From an uncultured Acidobacteriaceae bacterium (lineage in GTDB: Bacteria > Acidobacteriota > Terriglobia > Terriglobales > Acidobacteriaceae), in assembly GCA_903849645.1 (NCBI GenBank), contig CAINJJ010000041.1, positions 62,001-126,000 of the forward strand: a stretch of DNA of 64,000 nt, read 5' to 3'. The position numbers and the translations under genes are program-made. Of the stretch, positions 1 to 10,744 are shown in pieces (position 1 is the stretch's first letter; every line of letters starts with the position of its first letter). The notes below the pieces were generated by a model. It worked only from the letters and a program-made list of their open reading frames with translations, was not told the origin of the DNA and did no database searches.

Positions 1-2
1 AC

Positions 3-1292
3 GTTACCTCAGCCGGCCTGACACAGCAACCGCCCGCCCGCAAGGGGTCGTGGATCCGCATTCTTGTTTACCTGGTGCTGGTGGCCGCCGTGGGGCTGAT
101 CGTCTGGCGGATCTACCAGAACCAGCAGGCAGCCAAGCAGCAGAGCGCCGCACAGGCGGCGGCGCTGATTGGGCGGCCGGTGCCGGTGCAGGTGACGCCC
201 GCCGAGCAGCGGCCCATGCCCATCTACCTGACGGCCCTGGGCACCGTGACGCCATACATGACCGTGACCGTGAAGGCGCGGGTGAACGGCGAATTGCTGC
301 CGGTCAAGTTTACCGAGGGCCAACTGGTGCGGCAGGGCGAGACGATCATGGCGATCGACCCCCGGCCCTACAAGGCGGCGCTCGATCAGGCCAAGGGTAC
401 GCTGGCTCACGATGAGGCGCTGCTCAAGAACGCCAAAGCGGAGTACAACCGCTACAAGGCGCTCTATGATGCCGGCGTAACCTCCAAGGAGACGGTGGAT
501 ACCGACGAAGCCGCCATGGGGCAGTACCTGGGGGCCATCGAGTCAGACAAGGCGGCCATCGAGACGGCCCAGTTGCAACTGAATTGGTGCACCATCCAGT
601 CGCCGATCACGGGGCGCATCGGTCTGCGCCTGGTGGACCCCGGCAACATCATCACCGCCAATACGACCAACCTGGTGATCATCAACCAGCTTGAGCCCAT
701 CGCCGCCTACTTCACCCTGCCGGAGAATCAACTGCCCCAGGTGCTGCACAAGCTGGCGGCGGAGAAGCGGCTGCCGGTGGACGCCTATGACCGGGGCGAC
801 ACGGTCAAGCAGGCCAGCGGCGTGCTGCTGACGGCCGACAACCAGATCGACACGACGACAGGAACGGCCAAGCTCAAGGCGGTCTTCGACAACAAGGGCC
901 AGGTGCTGTTTCCCAACCAGTTTGTGAATATCCACCTGGTGCTGGAGAATCGGCCCGATGCGGTGGTGGTGCCGTCGGCGGCCATCCAGACCGGGCTGCA
1001 AGGCTCCTATGTGTGGGTGGTGGATACGGACGCCAAGGGCGTGGCGACCAGCCGGATACAGCCGGTGAAGGTGGCCCTGGCCGAGGGGCAGGTCACGATT
1101 CTGGACAGCGGGCTGACCGGCGGGGCGCCTGTCGTGGTGGACGGCGCGGACAGGCTGCGTCCAGGCCAGATTGTTACAGTAAGCGCGGCCCGGCAGCGCG
1201 GTGGCGGCCAAGGTGCAGCCCCAGCGGCGCAGGGCGCGCCCGCAGGCGGCCCAGGCGGCGGAAAGCCCAATGACGCGAGGAAACCGCAGTGA
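3..1292 (+). CDS. mdtA: RND efflux periplasmic adaptor, MdtA type (5' partial)
   Basis: This is the membrane-fusion subunit that links an inner-membrane RND pump to an outer-membrane channel. The frame is open to the window edge with no convincing start, so the true start lies upstream. A GTG at 75 would cut through the membrane anchor. Visible are a basic N-terminus, one membrane segment (about residues 18-38), a lipoyl-like half motif ([16 protein letters not shown]), an alpha-hairpin rich in Lys/Glu/Ala, the second lipoyl half ([16 protein letters not shown]) and beta-barrel domains. The tail is Gly/Ala/Pro-rich and looks disordered. It overlaps the next gene by four bases (GTGA), so the two are probably translationally coupled. 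The match to MdtA is strengthened by the clearly MdtB- and MdtC-like genes that follow. No outer-membrane channel gene is in view. Confidence 0.93.
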   Translation, partial: VTSAGLTQQPPARKGSWIRILVYLVLVAAVGLIVWRIYQNQQAAKQQSAAQAAALIGRPVPVQVTPAEQRPMPIYLTALGTVTPYMTVTVKARVNGELLPVKFTEGQLVRQGETIMAIDPRPYKAALDQAKGTLAHDEALLKNAKAEYNRYKALYDAGVTSKETVDTDEAAMGQYLGAIESDKAAIETAQLQLNWCTIQSPITGRIGLRLVDPGNIITANTTNLVIINQLEPIAAYFTLPENQLPQVLHKLAAEKRLPVDAYDRGDTVKQASGVLLTADNQIDTTTGTAKLKAVFDNKGQVLFPNQFVNIHLVLENRPDAVVVPSAAIQTGLQGSYVWVVDTDAKGVATSRIQPVKVALAEGQVTILDSGLTGGAPVVVDGADRLRPGQIVTVSAARQRGGGQGAAPAAQGAPAGGPGGGKPNDARKPQ

Positions 1293-4200
1293 GCCTTAGC
1301 CCTTCCCGGCCATTCATTCTGCGCCCGGTAGCGACCTCGCTGCTGATGGCTGCCATTCTGCTGGCCGGTTTTGTCGGCTATCAGCAGTTGCCGGTCTCCG
1401 CCCTGCCTGAGGTGGATTACCCCATCATCCAGGTGCTCACGTTCTACCCCGGCGCGGGGCCCGAGGTGATCGCTTCATCGGTGACAGCGCCACTGGAGCG
1501 GCAGTTTGGCCAGATGCCCGGACTCAAGCAGATGACCTCGGTCAGCTCGGGCGGCGGCTCGGTCATCACCCTGGAATTCAACCTGGATGAAAACATCGAC
1601 GTGGCGGAGCAGGAAGTGCAGGCCTCCATCAACGGGGCCAACAGCTTTTTGCCGCAGGACCTGCCCAATCCGCCCATCTACAGCAAGGTGAACCCCGCGG
1701 ACGCGCCCATCATGACCCTGGCGCTGACCTCGGATTCGCTGCCGCTGGACAAGATTGAAGACGCAGCCGACACCAACCTGGCGCAAAAGGTCTCGCAGGT
1801 CACCGGCGTGGGGCTCGTTTCCATCGCCGGCGGGCAGAAGCCGGCGGTGCGCATTCAGGCCAACCCCACGCAGCTCGCCGCCTATAACCTCAGCATGGAA
1901 GACCTGCGCGTGGCCGTGGCCGCGGCCAACGTGGACCAGGCAAAAGGCACGCTGAACGGCAGCCGGCAGTCCTACACCATCGGAGCCAATGATCAACTGG
2001 TTTCGAGCGCCGACTACGGCCCGGTGATCATCGCCTATCGCAACGGAGCGGCGGTGCGCACGTCCGACGTGGCCACCATTGTGGACGCCGCGGAGAACAC
2101 GCAGCAGGCCGCATGGATGGATCGGCAGCCGGCGGTTATCGTCAACATTCAGCGCCAGCCGGGCGCGAACATCATCGCCGTGGTCGACCGCATCCAGAAG
2201 CTGCTGCCGCAGTTGCAGAGCAGCCTGCCGGCCAACGTGCAGGTCAAGGTGCTGACCGACCGCACGGTCACCATCCGCGCCTCGGTGCGGGACGTGGAGT
2301 TTGAGCTGATGCTCACCGTGGCGCTGGTGGTCATGGTGATCTTCCTCTTCCTGCGCAACCTGGCCGCCACCATCATCCCGTCGGTCGCTGTGCCGCTGTC
2401 GATCGTGGGCACCTTCGGCGTGATGTACCTGCTGGGCTACTCGCTCAACAACCTCACGCTGATGGCGCTCACCATCTCCACCGGGTTTGTGGTGGACGAC
2501 GCCATCGTGATGATCGAGAACATCTCGCGCTTCATTGAAGAAGGCGACAACCCGATGCAGGCCGCGCTCAAGGGCAGCGAACAGATTGGCTTCACCATCA
2601 TGTCGCTGACCGTCTCGCTGATCGCGGTGCTGATCCCGCTCCTCTTCATGAGCGACGTTGTGGGCCGCCTGTTTCGCGAGTTCGCCATCACGCTGGCGGT
2701 CACCATCCTGGTCTCCGCGGTGGTCTCGCTGACGCTCACGCCCATGATGTGCTCGCGCATTCTCAAAGACAAGAAGGTGGCGAAGCAGACGCGCTTCTAC
2801 TACTGGTCGGAGAAGGTATTCAACTCGGTGATCGCGTTCTACGGACGCACGCTGGAGGTGGTGCTGCGCTATCGCTTCGTCACGCTGATGGTGACTATCT
2901 CCACGCTGGTGGCCACGGTGCTGCTGTTCCTTGTGGTGCCCAAAGGCTTCTTTCCGGTACAGGACACCGGCGTGATTCTCGGCATCAGCGAGGCGCCGCA
3001 GACGGTGAGCTTTACTTCGATGGCCCTGCGCCAGCAGAAGCTGGTGGATGTGCTGTTGCAGGACCCCGCCGTGGACAACATCTCTTCGTTCATCGGCGTG
3101 GACGGCAGCAACACCACCCTGAACTCGGGGCGCATCCAGATCAACCTGAAGCCGCTCGATCAGCGCGGGCTCTCCGCCACTGAAGTGATTCGCAGATTGC
3201 AGCCGAAGCTGCTGGCCGTCGAGGGCATCCAGCTCTTCCTTCAGCCGCTCCAGGATCTGACTGTGGAAGACCGCATCAGCCGCACGGAGTTTCAGTACTC
3301 GCTGGAAGATCCCGACCAGGCCGAACTCGCGCAATATACGCGGCAGATGGTGGATGAACTCAGCAAGGAAAAGGTTGTAACCGATGTGGCCAGCGACCTG
3401 CAGGACCAGGGGCTGGGCGCGAAGCTGGTGATTGATCGCGACACCGCGGCGCGCCTCGGCATCGCCATGGCCGATGTGGACAACACGCTCTATGACGCCT
3501 TTGGCCAGCGCCAGGTCTCCACCATCTTCACGCAGTTGAACCAGTACCACGTCGTGATGGAGGTGGGCCAAAGCTTCCAGACCGACCCCACGGTGCTGAA
3601 CAATCTCTACGTGAAGTCGGGCAACGGCACACAGGTTCCGCTGGGCATGGTGGCGCATTGGGAGCAGACGAAGGCGCAGCTCTCCATCGGTCACCAGGGT
3701 CAGTTCCCCTCGACCGTGGTGAGCTTCAACCTGGCCCCCGGCAAGGCGCTGGGCGATGCTGTGGACGCTGTGCATCGCGTGGAGCAGCGTATCAAGATGC
3801 CGCCCTCGATCAACGCCACATTCCAGGGAACAGCGGCCGCGTTTCAAACATCACTGGCCAACGAGCCGCTGCTGATCTTGGCTGCGCTGGTCACGGTCTA
3901 CATCGTGCTCGGCATTCTCTACGAGAGCTACATTCACCCCATCACCATCATCTCTTCGCTGCCCTCGGCGGGCGTGGGCGCGCTGCTGGCGCTGCTGATC
4001 ACCAAGTCGGAGTTCAGTGTGATTGCACTGATCGGCATCATCCTGCTGATCGGCATTGTGCAGAAGAACGCCATCATGATGATCGACTTTGCCCTGCAGG
4101 CCGAGCGCCAGGAGGGCCTGGCCGCCGAGGAAGCCATCTTCCAGGCTTGCCAGTTGCGCTTCCGGCCCATTCTCATGACCACCATGGCCGCGCTGCTGGG

Positions 4201-4408
4201 CGGTTTGCCGCTGGCGCTGGGCGGCGGAGTGGGCGCCGAGTTGCGCAAGCCCCTCGGCATCACTATCGTGGGCGGGCTGATCTTTTCGCAGTTGCTCACG
4301 CTCTATACGGTGCCCGTGATCTATCTCTACTTTGACAAGCTGGCGCAGCGCATCAAGCATCGCGAGATTCCCGCCAGCCTGGAGCATCAACCGGTCAGCG
4401 GCGACTAA
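1289..4408 (+). CDS. mdtB: RND multidrug efflux permease, MdtB type
   Basis: This is a proton-driven inner-membrane drug exporter subunit. Its 1039 residues are the family's usual length. The N-terminus ([19 protein letters not shown]) and porter region ([32 protein letters not shown]) closely follow MdtB of E. coli as I remember it. The transmembrane-4 proton-relay motif [14 protein letters not shown] contains the paired aspartates, and the second-half relay lysine sits in [15 protein letters not shown]. The start is the GTG that overlaps the adaptor stop. In enterobacteria MdtB and MdtC assemble as a heteromeric trimer, and the adjacent MdtC-like gene suggests the same here. Substrates (bile salts, novobiocin and metals in E. 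coli) cannot be inferred for this host. Confidence 0.95.
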   Translation: MSLSPSRPFILRPVATSLLMAAILLAGFVGYQQLPVSALPEVDYPIIQVLTFYPGAGPEVIASSVTAPLERQFGQMPGLKQMTSVSSGGGSVITLEFNLDENIDVAEQEVQASINGANSFLPQDLPNPPIYSKVNPADAPIMTLALTSDSLPLDKIEDAADTNLAQKVSQVTGVGLVSIAGGQKPAVRIQANPTQLAAYNLSMEDLRVAVAAANVDQAKGTLNGSRQSYTIGANDQLVSSADYGPVIIAYRNGAAVRTSDVATIVDAAENTQQAAWMDRQPAVIVNIQRQPGANIIAVVDRIQKLLPQLQSSLPANVQVKVLTDRTVTIRASVRDVEFELMLTVALVVMVIFLFLRNLAATIIPSVAVPLSIVGTFGVMYLLGYSLNNLTLMALTISTGFVVDDAIVMIENISRFIEEGDNPMQAALKGSEQIGFTIMSLTVSLIAVLIPLLFMSDVVGRLFREFAITLAVTILVSAVVSLTLTPMMCSRILKDKKVAKQTRFYYWSEKVFNSVIAFYGRTLEVVLRYRFVTLMVTISTLVATVLLFLVVPKGFFPVQDTGVILGISEAPQTVSFTSMALRQQKLVDVLLQDPAVDNISSFIGVDGSNTTLNSGRIQINLKPLDQRGLSATEVIRRLQPKLLAVEGIQLFLQPLQDLTVEDRISRTEFQYSLEDPDQAELAQYTRQMVDELSKEKVVTDVASDLQDQGLGAKLVIDRDTAARLGIAMADVDNTLYDAFGQRQVSTIFTQLNQYHVVMEVGQSFQTDPTVLNNLYVKSGNGTQVPLGMVAHWEQTKAQLSIGHQGQFPSTVVSFNLAPGKALGDAVDAVHRVEQRIKMPPSINATFQGTAAAFQTSLANEPLLILAALVTVYIVLGILYESYIHPITIISSLPSAGVGALLALLITKSEFSVIALIGIILLIGIVQKNAIMMIDFALQAERQEGLAAEEAIFQACQLRFRPILMTTMAALLGGLPLALGGGVGAELRKPLGITIVGGLIFSQLLTLYTVPVIYLYFDKLAQRIKHREIPASLEHQPVSGD

Positions 4409-4420
4409 GGAGAAGGACCC

Positions 4421-7400
4421 ATGCATCTTTCCGCACCCTTCATCCAGCGCCCGGTGGCGACGTCGCTCTTGAGCCTGGCCCTGTTGCTGGCCGGGTCCGT
4501 GGCGTATTCGCTGCTGCCGGTGGCCTCGCTGCCGGATGTTGATTTTCCCGTGATCGGCGTGGGCGCGGGACTGCCCGGCGCAAGCCCTGAGACCATGGCC
4601 TCAGCCGTCGCCACGCCGCTCGAGCGGCAGTTTGGCCGCATCGCCGGCGTGAACCAGATGACCTCGTCGAGCTCGCTGGGCTCGGCTTCGGTGAACCTGC
4701 AGTTTGACATCAACCGCAACATCGACGCCGCCGCGCGCGACGTGCAGGCCAGCATCAACGCGGCGCGCAGCCAGTTGCCCTCCTACCTGCCGCAGAATCC
4801 AAGCTATCGCAAGGCCAACCCGGCTGAAGCGCCGATTCTGATTTTGACGCTGACCTCGGACGTGGTGCCCAAGTCACAGATTTACGACCTTGCGGACTCC
4901 ATCCTGGCCCAGAAGATCGCGCAGATTCAGGGCGTGGGCCAGACGTTTGTGGGCGGCAGCGCGAGCCCCGCGGTGCGCGTCGAGTTGAACCCCATGCAAC
5001 TGGGCTCGAACGGCATTGGCATTGATGCGGTACGCACGGCGCTGGCCGGCGCCAACGCCAATCGGCCCAAGGGCTCCTTCAACGATGCGGAGCATCGCTG
5101 GCTCATCAACGACAACGACCAGATATTCAAGGCGCGCGACTATGCGCCCATCATCGCCGGCTATAACAAGGCGACGGGCGCGCCCGTGAGGGTCTCGGAC
5201 CTGGGCACCATCACCGATAGCGTCGCGGACATTCGCACCGCCGGCTTTGCGGGCAACAAGAGCCCGGGCCACAGCGGCGAACTCAAAGACTCGATCCTGA
5301 TTGTCATCTTCAAGATTCCCGGCGCCAACGTGATCTCCACGGTGGATGCCGTGATGGCGGAGATGCCGCATCTGCAGGCCGCCATTCCGCCCACCATCAA
5401 GATCAATGTGGCGGTAGACCGCACCTCCACCATTCGCGCCAGCGTCAACGACGTCGAACTCTCGCTGCTGATCAGCGTTGTGCTGGTGGTGCTGGTCGTC
5501 TTTCTCTTTCTGCGCGAGGTTTGGGCCACCATCATTCCTTCCATCGCCGTGCCGCTGTCGCTGCTGGGCACCTTTGGCGTGATGTACATGCTGGGCTACA
5601 CCATCGACAACCTTTCGCTCATGGCGCTCACCATCTCCACAGGCTTTGTGGTGGACGACGCCATCGTGGTGATCGAAAACATCACGCGCTACCTGGAACA
5701 GGGGATGCAGCCGTTTGAGGCTGCGATGAAGGGGTCGCGGGAGATCGGCTTTACGGTGCTCTCCATGAGCACCTCGCTGATTGCGGTCTTCATCCCGATT
5801 CTGTTGATGGGCGGCATTGTGGGCAAGCTGTTCCGCGAGTTCGCGGTCACGCTTTCGGTGGCCATCGCGGTTTCGCTTCTGGTATCGCTCACCACCACGC
5901 CGATGCTGTGCGCACGCTTCCTCAAGGCGCGCGACGAACGCCGCCACGGACGCATCTATCGCGCCAGCGAGCGCGTCTTCGATTGGCTGCACGCGGAGTA
6001 TGCGACGGGCCTGCGCTGGGTGCTGCGCCACCAGTGGATCATGCTGTTTGTCATCCTGGGCACGTTTGCGCTGAACATCTATCTCTACATCATCGTGCCC
6101 AAGGGATTCTTTCCGCAGCAGGACACGGGGCGCATGGGCGGGGCCACCCGCGCGGCGCAGGATATCAGCTTCCCCGCCATGCGCGACAAGCAGCGCCAGC
6201 TTGCGCAGATGGTGCTGGACGATCCGGCCATCGCCACGGTGACGGCCTTTGTGGGCGGCAACGGCCCCGGCGGAGGAAGCTCCAACGTGGGCCGCATGTT
6301 CATTGCCCTCAAGCCGCTCAAGGATCGGCCCGGCCGCGTCTCCGCGGATCAGGTGGTCAATCGCCTGCGCCGGCAGCTCACCAGCGTGCCGGGGGCGACG
6401 CTCTTTCTCCAGGCCCAGCAGGACATCCAGATCGGCGGGCGCGGCTCCGACGCGCAGTACCAGTACACGCTCTCGGATGAAAACCTGAACGAGCTGAACA
6501 GTTGGGCGCCGCAACTGCAGGCCCGGATGCGCAGCATGCCGGAGTTGCGCGACGTCTCCACGGATCAGCAAAACCAGGGCCTGGCCGCCAACCTGACCAT
6601 CGACCGCGACACCGCGTCGCGGCTGGGCGTCACCATGACGGCCATCGACCAGGTGCTCTACGACGCCTTTGGCCAGCGCCAGGTCTCCACCATGTACACC
6701 GGGCTCAACCAGTACTTCGTGGTGATGGAGGTCGACCCGCAATACCAGTTGAGTCCCGACGCGCTCAACGGCATCTTCATCAAGTCCACTACGGGCACCA
6801 TGGTGCCGCTGTCGACGATTGCAAAGTACGAACAGCGGCGCACGTCCCTGCAGGTGAACCACCAGGGCCAGTACCCGGCCGTGACGCTCACCTTCAACCT
6901 GGCGCCCAACGTGGCGCTCGGCGACGCCGTCACCGCGTTGGAAAAGGCGCAGCGCGAGATGGGCATGCCTTCTGCGATTCACGCCACCTTCCAGGGAACG
7001 GCGCAGGCCTTCCAGGACTCGCTGCGCAACGAGCCATATCTCATTCTGGCGGCGCTGGTTGCGGTCTACATCGTCCTGGGCATTCTCTACGAGAGCCTCA
7101 TCCATCCGCTGACGATTCTCTCTTCACTGCCGCCGGCGGGGGTGGGCGCCATTCTGGCCCTGCTGCTGACAGGCACAGACCTGAGCATCATCGCGCTCAT
7201 CGGCATCATCCTGCTCATCGGCATTGTGAAGAAGAACGCCATCATGATGATCGACTTTGCGCTGCAGGCCGAGCGCGACCAGGGATTGCCGCCGGTTGAA
7301 GCCATCTACCAGGCGTGCCTGCTGCGTTTCAGGCCCATCATGATGACCACCATGGCCGCCATGTTTGGCGGGCTGCCGCTGGCCATCGGCATGGGCGTGG

Positions 7401-7573
7401 GTTCTGAGCTGCGCAAGCCGCTGGGCATCACCATCGTCGGCGGACTGCTGGTTTCGCAACTGCTCACGCTCTTCACCACGCCGGTGGTCTATCTGTTCTT
7501 TGACCGGCTGCAGTGGCGGTTCATGCGGTTGCGCCGCATCGGCTCGGAACTGGAAGAGGCGCCGGGCGATTGA
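4421..7573 (+). CDS. mdtC: RND multidrug efflux permease, MdtC type
   Basis: This is the second RND permease of the operon, 1050 residues, starting 12 bases after mdtB behind a clear AAGGAGAAGG ribosome site. The N-terminus ([17 protein letters not shown]), the porter motif PLPDVDFPVI-like stretch and SSSSLGSASVNLQFD follow MdtC rather than MdtB. Proton-relay residues are present in [14 protein letters not shown] and [15 protein letters not shown]. It differs from the upstream paralogue throughout the porter loops, so this is an old heteromeric pair and not a recent duplication. It is the last gene of the efflux operon, and terminator-like hairpins follow. Confidence 0.95.
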   Translation: MHLSAPFIQRPVATSLLSLALLLAGSVAYSLLPVASLPDVDFPVIGVGAGLPGASPETMASAVATPLERQFGRIAGVNQMTSSSSLGSASVNLQFDINRNIDAAARDVQASINAARSQLPSYLPQNPSYRKANPAEAPILILTLTSDVVPKSQIYDLADSILAQKIAQIQGVGQTFVGGSASPAVRVELNPMQLGSNGIGIDAVRTALAGANANRPKGSFNDAEHRWLINDNDQIFKARDYAPIIAGYNKATGAPVRVSDLGTITDSVADIRTAGFAGNKSPGHSGELKDSILIVIFKIPGANVISTVDAVMAEMPHLQAAIPPTIKINVAVDRTSTIRASVNDVELSLLISVVLVVLVVFLFLREVWATIIPSIAVPLSLLGTFGVMYMLGYTIDNLSLMALTISTGFVVDDAIVVIENITRYLEQGMQPFEAAMKGSREIGFTVLSMSTSLIAVFIPILLMGGIVGKLFREFAVTLSVAIAVSLLVSLTTTPMLCARFLKARDERRHGRIYRASERVFDWLHAEYATGLRWVLRHQWIMLFVILGTFALNIYLYIIVPKGFFPQQDTGRMGGATRAAQDISFPAMRDKQRQLAQMVLDDPAIATVTAFVGGNGPGGGSSNVGRMFIALKPLKDRPGRVSADQVVNRLRRQLTSVPGATLFLQAQQDIQIGGRGSDAQYQYTLSDENLNELNSWAPQLQARMRSMPELRDVSTDQQNQGLAANLTIDRDTASRLGVTMTAIDQVLYDAFGQRQVSTMYTGLNQYFVVMEVDPQYQLSPDALNGIFIKSTTGTMVPLSTIAKYEQRRTSLQVNHQGQYPAVTLTFNLAPNVALGDAVTALEKAQREMGMPSAIHATFQGTAQAFQDSLRNEPYLILAALVAVYIVLGILYESLIHPLTILSSLPPAGVGAILALLLTGTDLSIIALIGIILLIGIVKKNAIMMIDFALQAERDQGLPPVEAIYQACLLRFRPIMMTTMAAMFGGLPLAIGMGVGSELRKPLGITIVGGLLVSQLLTLFTTPVVYLFFDRLQWRFMRLRRIGSELEEAPGD

Positions 7574-7926
7574 GCAGAGTCAGCCTGCCCGCAGGATGGA
7601 AACCACTGTCCTGCGGGATTCCGGCTGAGTCAAACCGGATTTATTTAGACGTTCCTTACACCCTGTCCACTAGGCTAAGTTCAGTTGTGCGCGGAACCCA
7701 TGCCCTGCGCGTGGCTTCCGCGCAGGACTTGTTGTGACGGGGATTGGTGGTATCGTCGAATGCATCCTGATTCGGCGATGAGCGGGATTTCTCCAACGTA
7801 AGCCATCTCTCTTTTCAGCTCTTCGATGGAACTGCACTTTTGCCGCATTTCCCTTTGCATTCAATGGCAAGGCGTGGCACTCGTGTCGAGTCTTTTGAAT
7901 CTTCGAATGGAACGAAAGGCGAACCG
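7574..7926. other. intergenic region between efflux operon and glucan phosphorylase
   Basis: This gap of about 350 bases carries the hairpin after mdtC and a second one at 7704-7726 (CCTGCGCG, 7-base loop, CGCGCAGG), the latter followed by a T-containing stretch. No credible coding sequence is seen. The promoter of the downstream phosphorylase should lie in its second half, but I could not pick a convincing -35/-10 pair. Confidence 0.5.
7588..7617 (+). terminator. hairpin downstream of mdtC
   Basis: Perfect 9-bp arms (CCCGCAGGA and TCCTGCGGG) enclose a 12-base loop, 15 bases after the mdtC stop. No T-run follows, so this may be a mature 3'-end stabiliser or a factor-assisted terminator and not a classical intrinsic one. 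Confidence 0.5.
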
Positions 7927-10587
7927 ATGACTCATCTCAGCGATTCCAGCGATGCCAATCTGGTTCTGACGCTTGAGGAACTCACCAGCCTCACGGAAGA
8001 AGGACGCAAGCCTGCCGACACCCTGATGAACGTAGTCGCTCTGATTGCGTCGCGGTTCAGGACCGACGTCTGTTCGGCCTATCTGCTGGAGCCGGACCGC
8101 TCCAACCTGGTGCTTGCAGCCACGCTCGGCCTTCACCCGCGCTGTATCGGCACTCTGCGCATGGCCATCAGCGAGGGTCTCGCCGGATTGGTCGCCGAGC
8201 ATGTTTTGCCTGTGGCTGTGGAAGACGTCAAGAAGCACCCACGCTACAAGTACTTCAAGGAATCGGGCGAAGAAGAGTACCACTCCTTCTTGGGCGTTCC
8301 TCTCATCGACCGGGGCATCCTGCAGGGTGTCCTGGTGGTGCAGACCAAGGACCCTCGCAGTTTTCGCGAAGATGAGATCCGCATGATGATTGAGGCGGCC
8401 AACCAGGTGGCGCCGGTGGTGAGCGAGGCGCGCACGCTGGACCGCTTCATCGGCCCGGCGCAGGAGCGGCTTTGGGCGCTGGCCAGGAACGTGTGGTGGA
8501 GCTGGGATCATGACTGCGTGAGCCTGTTTCGCGACCTGAGCCCGACGCGCTGGCGCCAGCTCAATCAGAACCCGATTGCCATGCTGAGCGAACTGCCTCT
8601 CGGCGAGATCGAGCGCCGCGCCACGGAACTGGTGCTGCACAGCCGGATCAATTATTGCTATCGCCGCCAGCAGGAGTATCTCCTGGCGGACCGCACCTGG
8701 GGCGCCGCCAACGCGGGCGTTCTGCGGCCGCGACCGGTGGCGTATTTTTCCGCGGAGTTTGGCCTGCATGAGTCGCTGCCCATCTACTCGGGCGGTTTGG
8801 GCGTGCTGGCCGGCGACCACGTCAAGAGCGCATCCGACCTCGACATTCCGCTCATCGGCATCGGCCTGTTCTACGGGCAGGGGTACTTTCTGCAGCGGCT
8901 CGACGAGAACGGCTGGCAGCGCGAGGTGTATCTCCAGACCGACGTCAATCAACTCCCCATGCAGCCGGCCATCGGCGCCAACGGCGAGCCGGTGGTGGTG
9001 GCGATTCAAACCCGCGGCGGGGCGATTCGCGCCAAGGTGTGGCGGGTCAAGGTTGGACGCATCGATCTGCTGCTGCTGGACTCCAACGTGGCGGGCAATG
9101 CCCCGGAGGACCTGGACACGACCTCGCGCCTCTATGGCGGCGACGCGCGCACCCGCATTCGCCAGGAACTGCTGCTCGGCGTGGGCGGCTTCCGCGCCTT
9201 GAAGGCCATGGGCATCTCTCCCGGCGTGCTTCATCTGAACGAGGGGCACAGCGGCTTCGCGGTGCTGGAAGCCATTCGCAGCCGCATGGTGGAAGAGGGG
9301 ATCGACTTCCAAACCGCCTCCAATCTCATTCCGCGCGAGGTCATTTTCACCACCCATACGCCGGTTCCCGCCGGTCACGACCGCTTCCATCCCGACCTGA
9401 TTGAAGAGCACCTCGGGCCGCTGCGCGAAGAGCTTGGCCTGTCGCACGATGCGCTCATGTCGCTGGGCCGCGAGAACACCTCCAACCACGGCGAGCTGTT
9501 CTGCATGACCGTGCTGGGGCTCAAGCTGGCGCGGCGCGTCAATGCCGTCTCATCGCTCCATGGCGAGGTCTCCCGCGCCATGTGGAAGGGGCTCTACCCA
9601 GGCAAGAGCGAAGACGCGGTGCCCATCGGCCACATCACCAACGGCGTGCACGTCCCCTCGTGGCTCGCGCCGCAGATGTGCCGCCTCTACGACCGCCACC
9701 TCGGGGTGGACTGGCAGAAGCGGAGCGGCTCCAAGCACACATGGGAGGCGGTGGAGTCCATCGACGATGGGGAGCTGTGGGAGACGCACCTCAGCCTCAA
9801 GGCTCAACTGATCGAGTTTGTCCGCGGACGCGCGCGGGAACAGGCGGAGCGCCGCTCCGAGCCGGCCAAGACACTCCAGCACCTGGGCAAGGTGCTTTCG
9901 CCCGACGCCCTGACCATCGGGTTTGCGCGCCGCTTTGCCACCTACAAGCGGGCCAACATGGTCCTCGCCGACATGGAGCGGCTGGCGTCGATGGTCAACG
10001 ACCCCAAGCGCCCGGTGCAGTTCCTGTTTGCCGGCAAGGCCCATCCGCACGACGAGCCGGGAAAGAAGGTGCTGCAGCAGATTGCGGAGATGATGCGCGA
10101 CCCCGCCTTTGCCGAGAAGTTCGTGTTTGTGGAGGACTACGACATCAATGTGGGCCGGTATCTGGTGCAGGGCGTCGATGTCTGGCTCAACAATCCGCGC
10201 CGCCCCCTGGAGGCCTCCGGCACCAGCGGTCAAAAGGTCGTTCTCAATGGCGGCTTGAACCTGTCGGTGCTGGACGGCTGGTGGGCCGAGGCCTATGACG
10301 GGCTGAACGGGTTTGCCATCGGGTCCGGCAGAACCCACTCCAACATGGACGTGCACGACAGCCGCGACGGCGAGGACCTGTATCGTGTTCTGCGCGACGA
10401 GCTGATTCCGCTCTTCTATCAGCGCGACCGGGACGGGCTGCCGCGCGGCTGGATCAAGCGCATGAAGCGCACCATCCGCACCCTGGGCTGGCGCTTCAAC
10501 GCCGATCGCATGGTGATGGATTACACCCAGAAGTGCTACATTCCCGCGGCCGGCGGCACGTCGAGCGAGATCCGTCCCCCCGCCTGA
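7927..10587 (+). CDS. glgP: GAF-domain alpha-glucan phosphorylase
   Basis: It releases glucose-1-phosphate from storage glucan, using pyridoxal phosphate. Of 886 residues, roughly the first 165 form a GAF sensor domain (SAYLLEPDRSNLVLAAT, FLGVPLIDRGILQGVLVVQ) similar to the GAF domain of PtsP/EI-Ntr. The rest is a short-type (TIGR02094-like) phosphorylase. The PLP lysine is K770 in EASGTSGQKVVLNGG, and the substrate-site region HLNEGHSGF is intact. I chose the ATG at 7927, which has AAAGG eight bases upstream. A TTG at 7840 gives an unlikely N-terminal extension. The gene is convergent with a second phosphorylase that lacks the GAF domain. The fusion suggests ligand control of glucan breakdown, which is inference. 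Confidence 0.93.
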   Translation: MTHLSDSSDANLVLTLEELTSLTEEGRKPADTLMNVVALIASRFRTDVCSAYLLEPDRSNLVLAATLGLHPRCIGTLRMAISEGLAGLVAEHVLPVAVEDVKKHPRYKYFKESGEEEYHSFLGVPLIDRGILQGVLVVQTKDPRSFREDEIRMMIEAANQVAPVVSEARTLDRFIGPAQERLWALARNVWWSWDHDCVSLFRDLSPTRWRQLNQNPIAMLSELPLGEIERRATELVLHSRINYCYRRQQEYLLADRTWGAANAGVLRPRPVAYFSAEFGLHESLPIYSGGLGVLAGDHVKSASDLDIPLIGIGLFYGQGYFLQRLDENGWQREVYLQTDVNQLPMQPAIGANGEPVVVAIQTRGGAIRAKVWRVKVGRIDLLLLDSNVAGNAPEDLDTTSRLYGGDARTRIRQELLLGVGGFRALKAMGISPGVLHLNEGHSGFAVLEAIRSRMVEEGIDFQTASNLIPREVIFTTHTPVPAGHDRFHPDLIEEHLGPLREELGLSHDALMSLGRENTSNHGELFCMTVLGLKLARRVNAVSSLHGEVSRAMWKGLYPGKSEDAVPIGHITNGVHVPSWLAPQMCRLYDRHLGVDWQKRSGSKHTWEAVESIDDGELWETHLSLKAQLIEFVRGRAREQAERRSEPAKTLQHLGKVLSPDALTIGFARRFATYKRANMVLADMERLASMVNDPKRPVQFLFAGKAHPHDEPGKKVLQQIAEMMRDPAFAEKFVFVEDYDINVGRYLVQGVDVWLNNPRRPLEASGTSGQKVVLNGGLNLSVLDGWWAEAYDGLNGFAIGSGRTHSNMDVHDSRDGEDLYRVLRDELIPLFYQRDRDGLPRGWIKRMKRTIRTLGWRFNADRMVMDYTQKCYIPAAGGTSSEIRPPA

Positions 10588-10607
10588 TGCAGGGGCGGCC
10601 AATGAAA

Positions 10608-10643
10608 AATCCCCCATCGCTTCAGATGAAGCGATGGGGGATT
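10608..10643. terminator. bidirectional terminator between convergent phosphorylase genes
   Basis: A perfect 17-bp inverted repeat (AATCCCCCATCGCTTCA and its complement, two-base centre) lies between two genes transcribed toward each other. It is preceded by AAAAA on one side and flanked by A/T residues that would read as short U-runs, so it can terminate both transcripts. Confidence 0.75.
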
Positions 10644-10744
10644 CCAGCTTTCAAGGCGCCTAGCCCTGTGCCCCACTCCGCGATTTTCAGCGGAATGGGC
10701 GGGATGCCGGCGAAGTTCGGGTCTACACAGTTTCCGCAAATGCA

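Noticed and set aside
1475..3847. 790-residue minus-strand reading frame across mdtB
   Set aside because: It is rich in His/Arg/Gln, has no domain, and is fully covered by the conserved mdtB frame. It is a shadow caused by high GC.
4874..7105. 743-residue minus-strand reading frame across mdtC
   Set aside because: Same His/Arg-rich shadow composition, lying opposite a clear RND permease.
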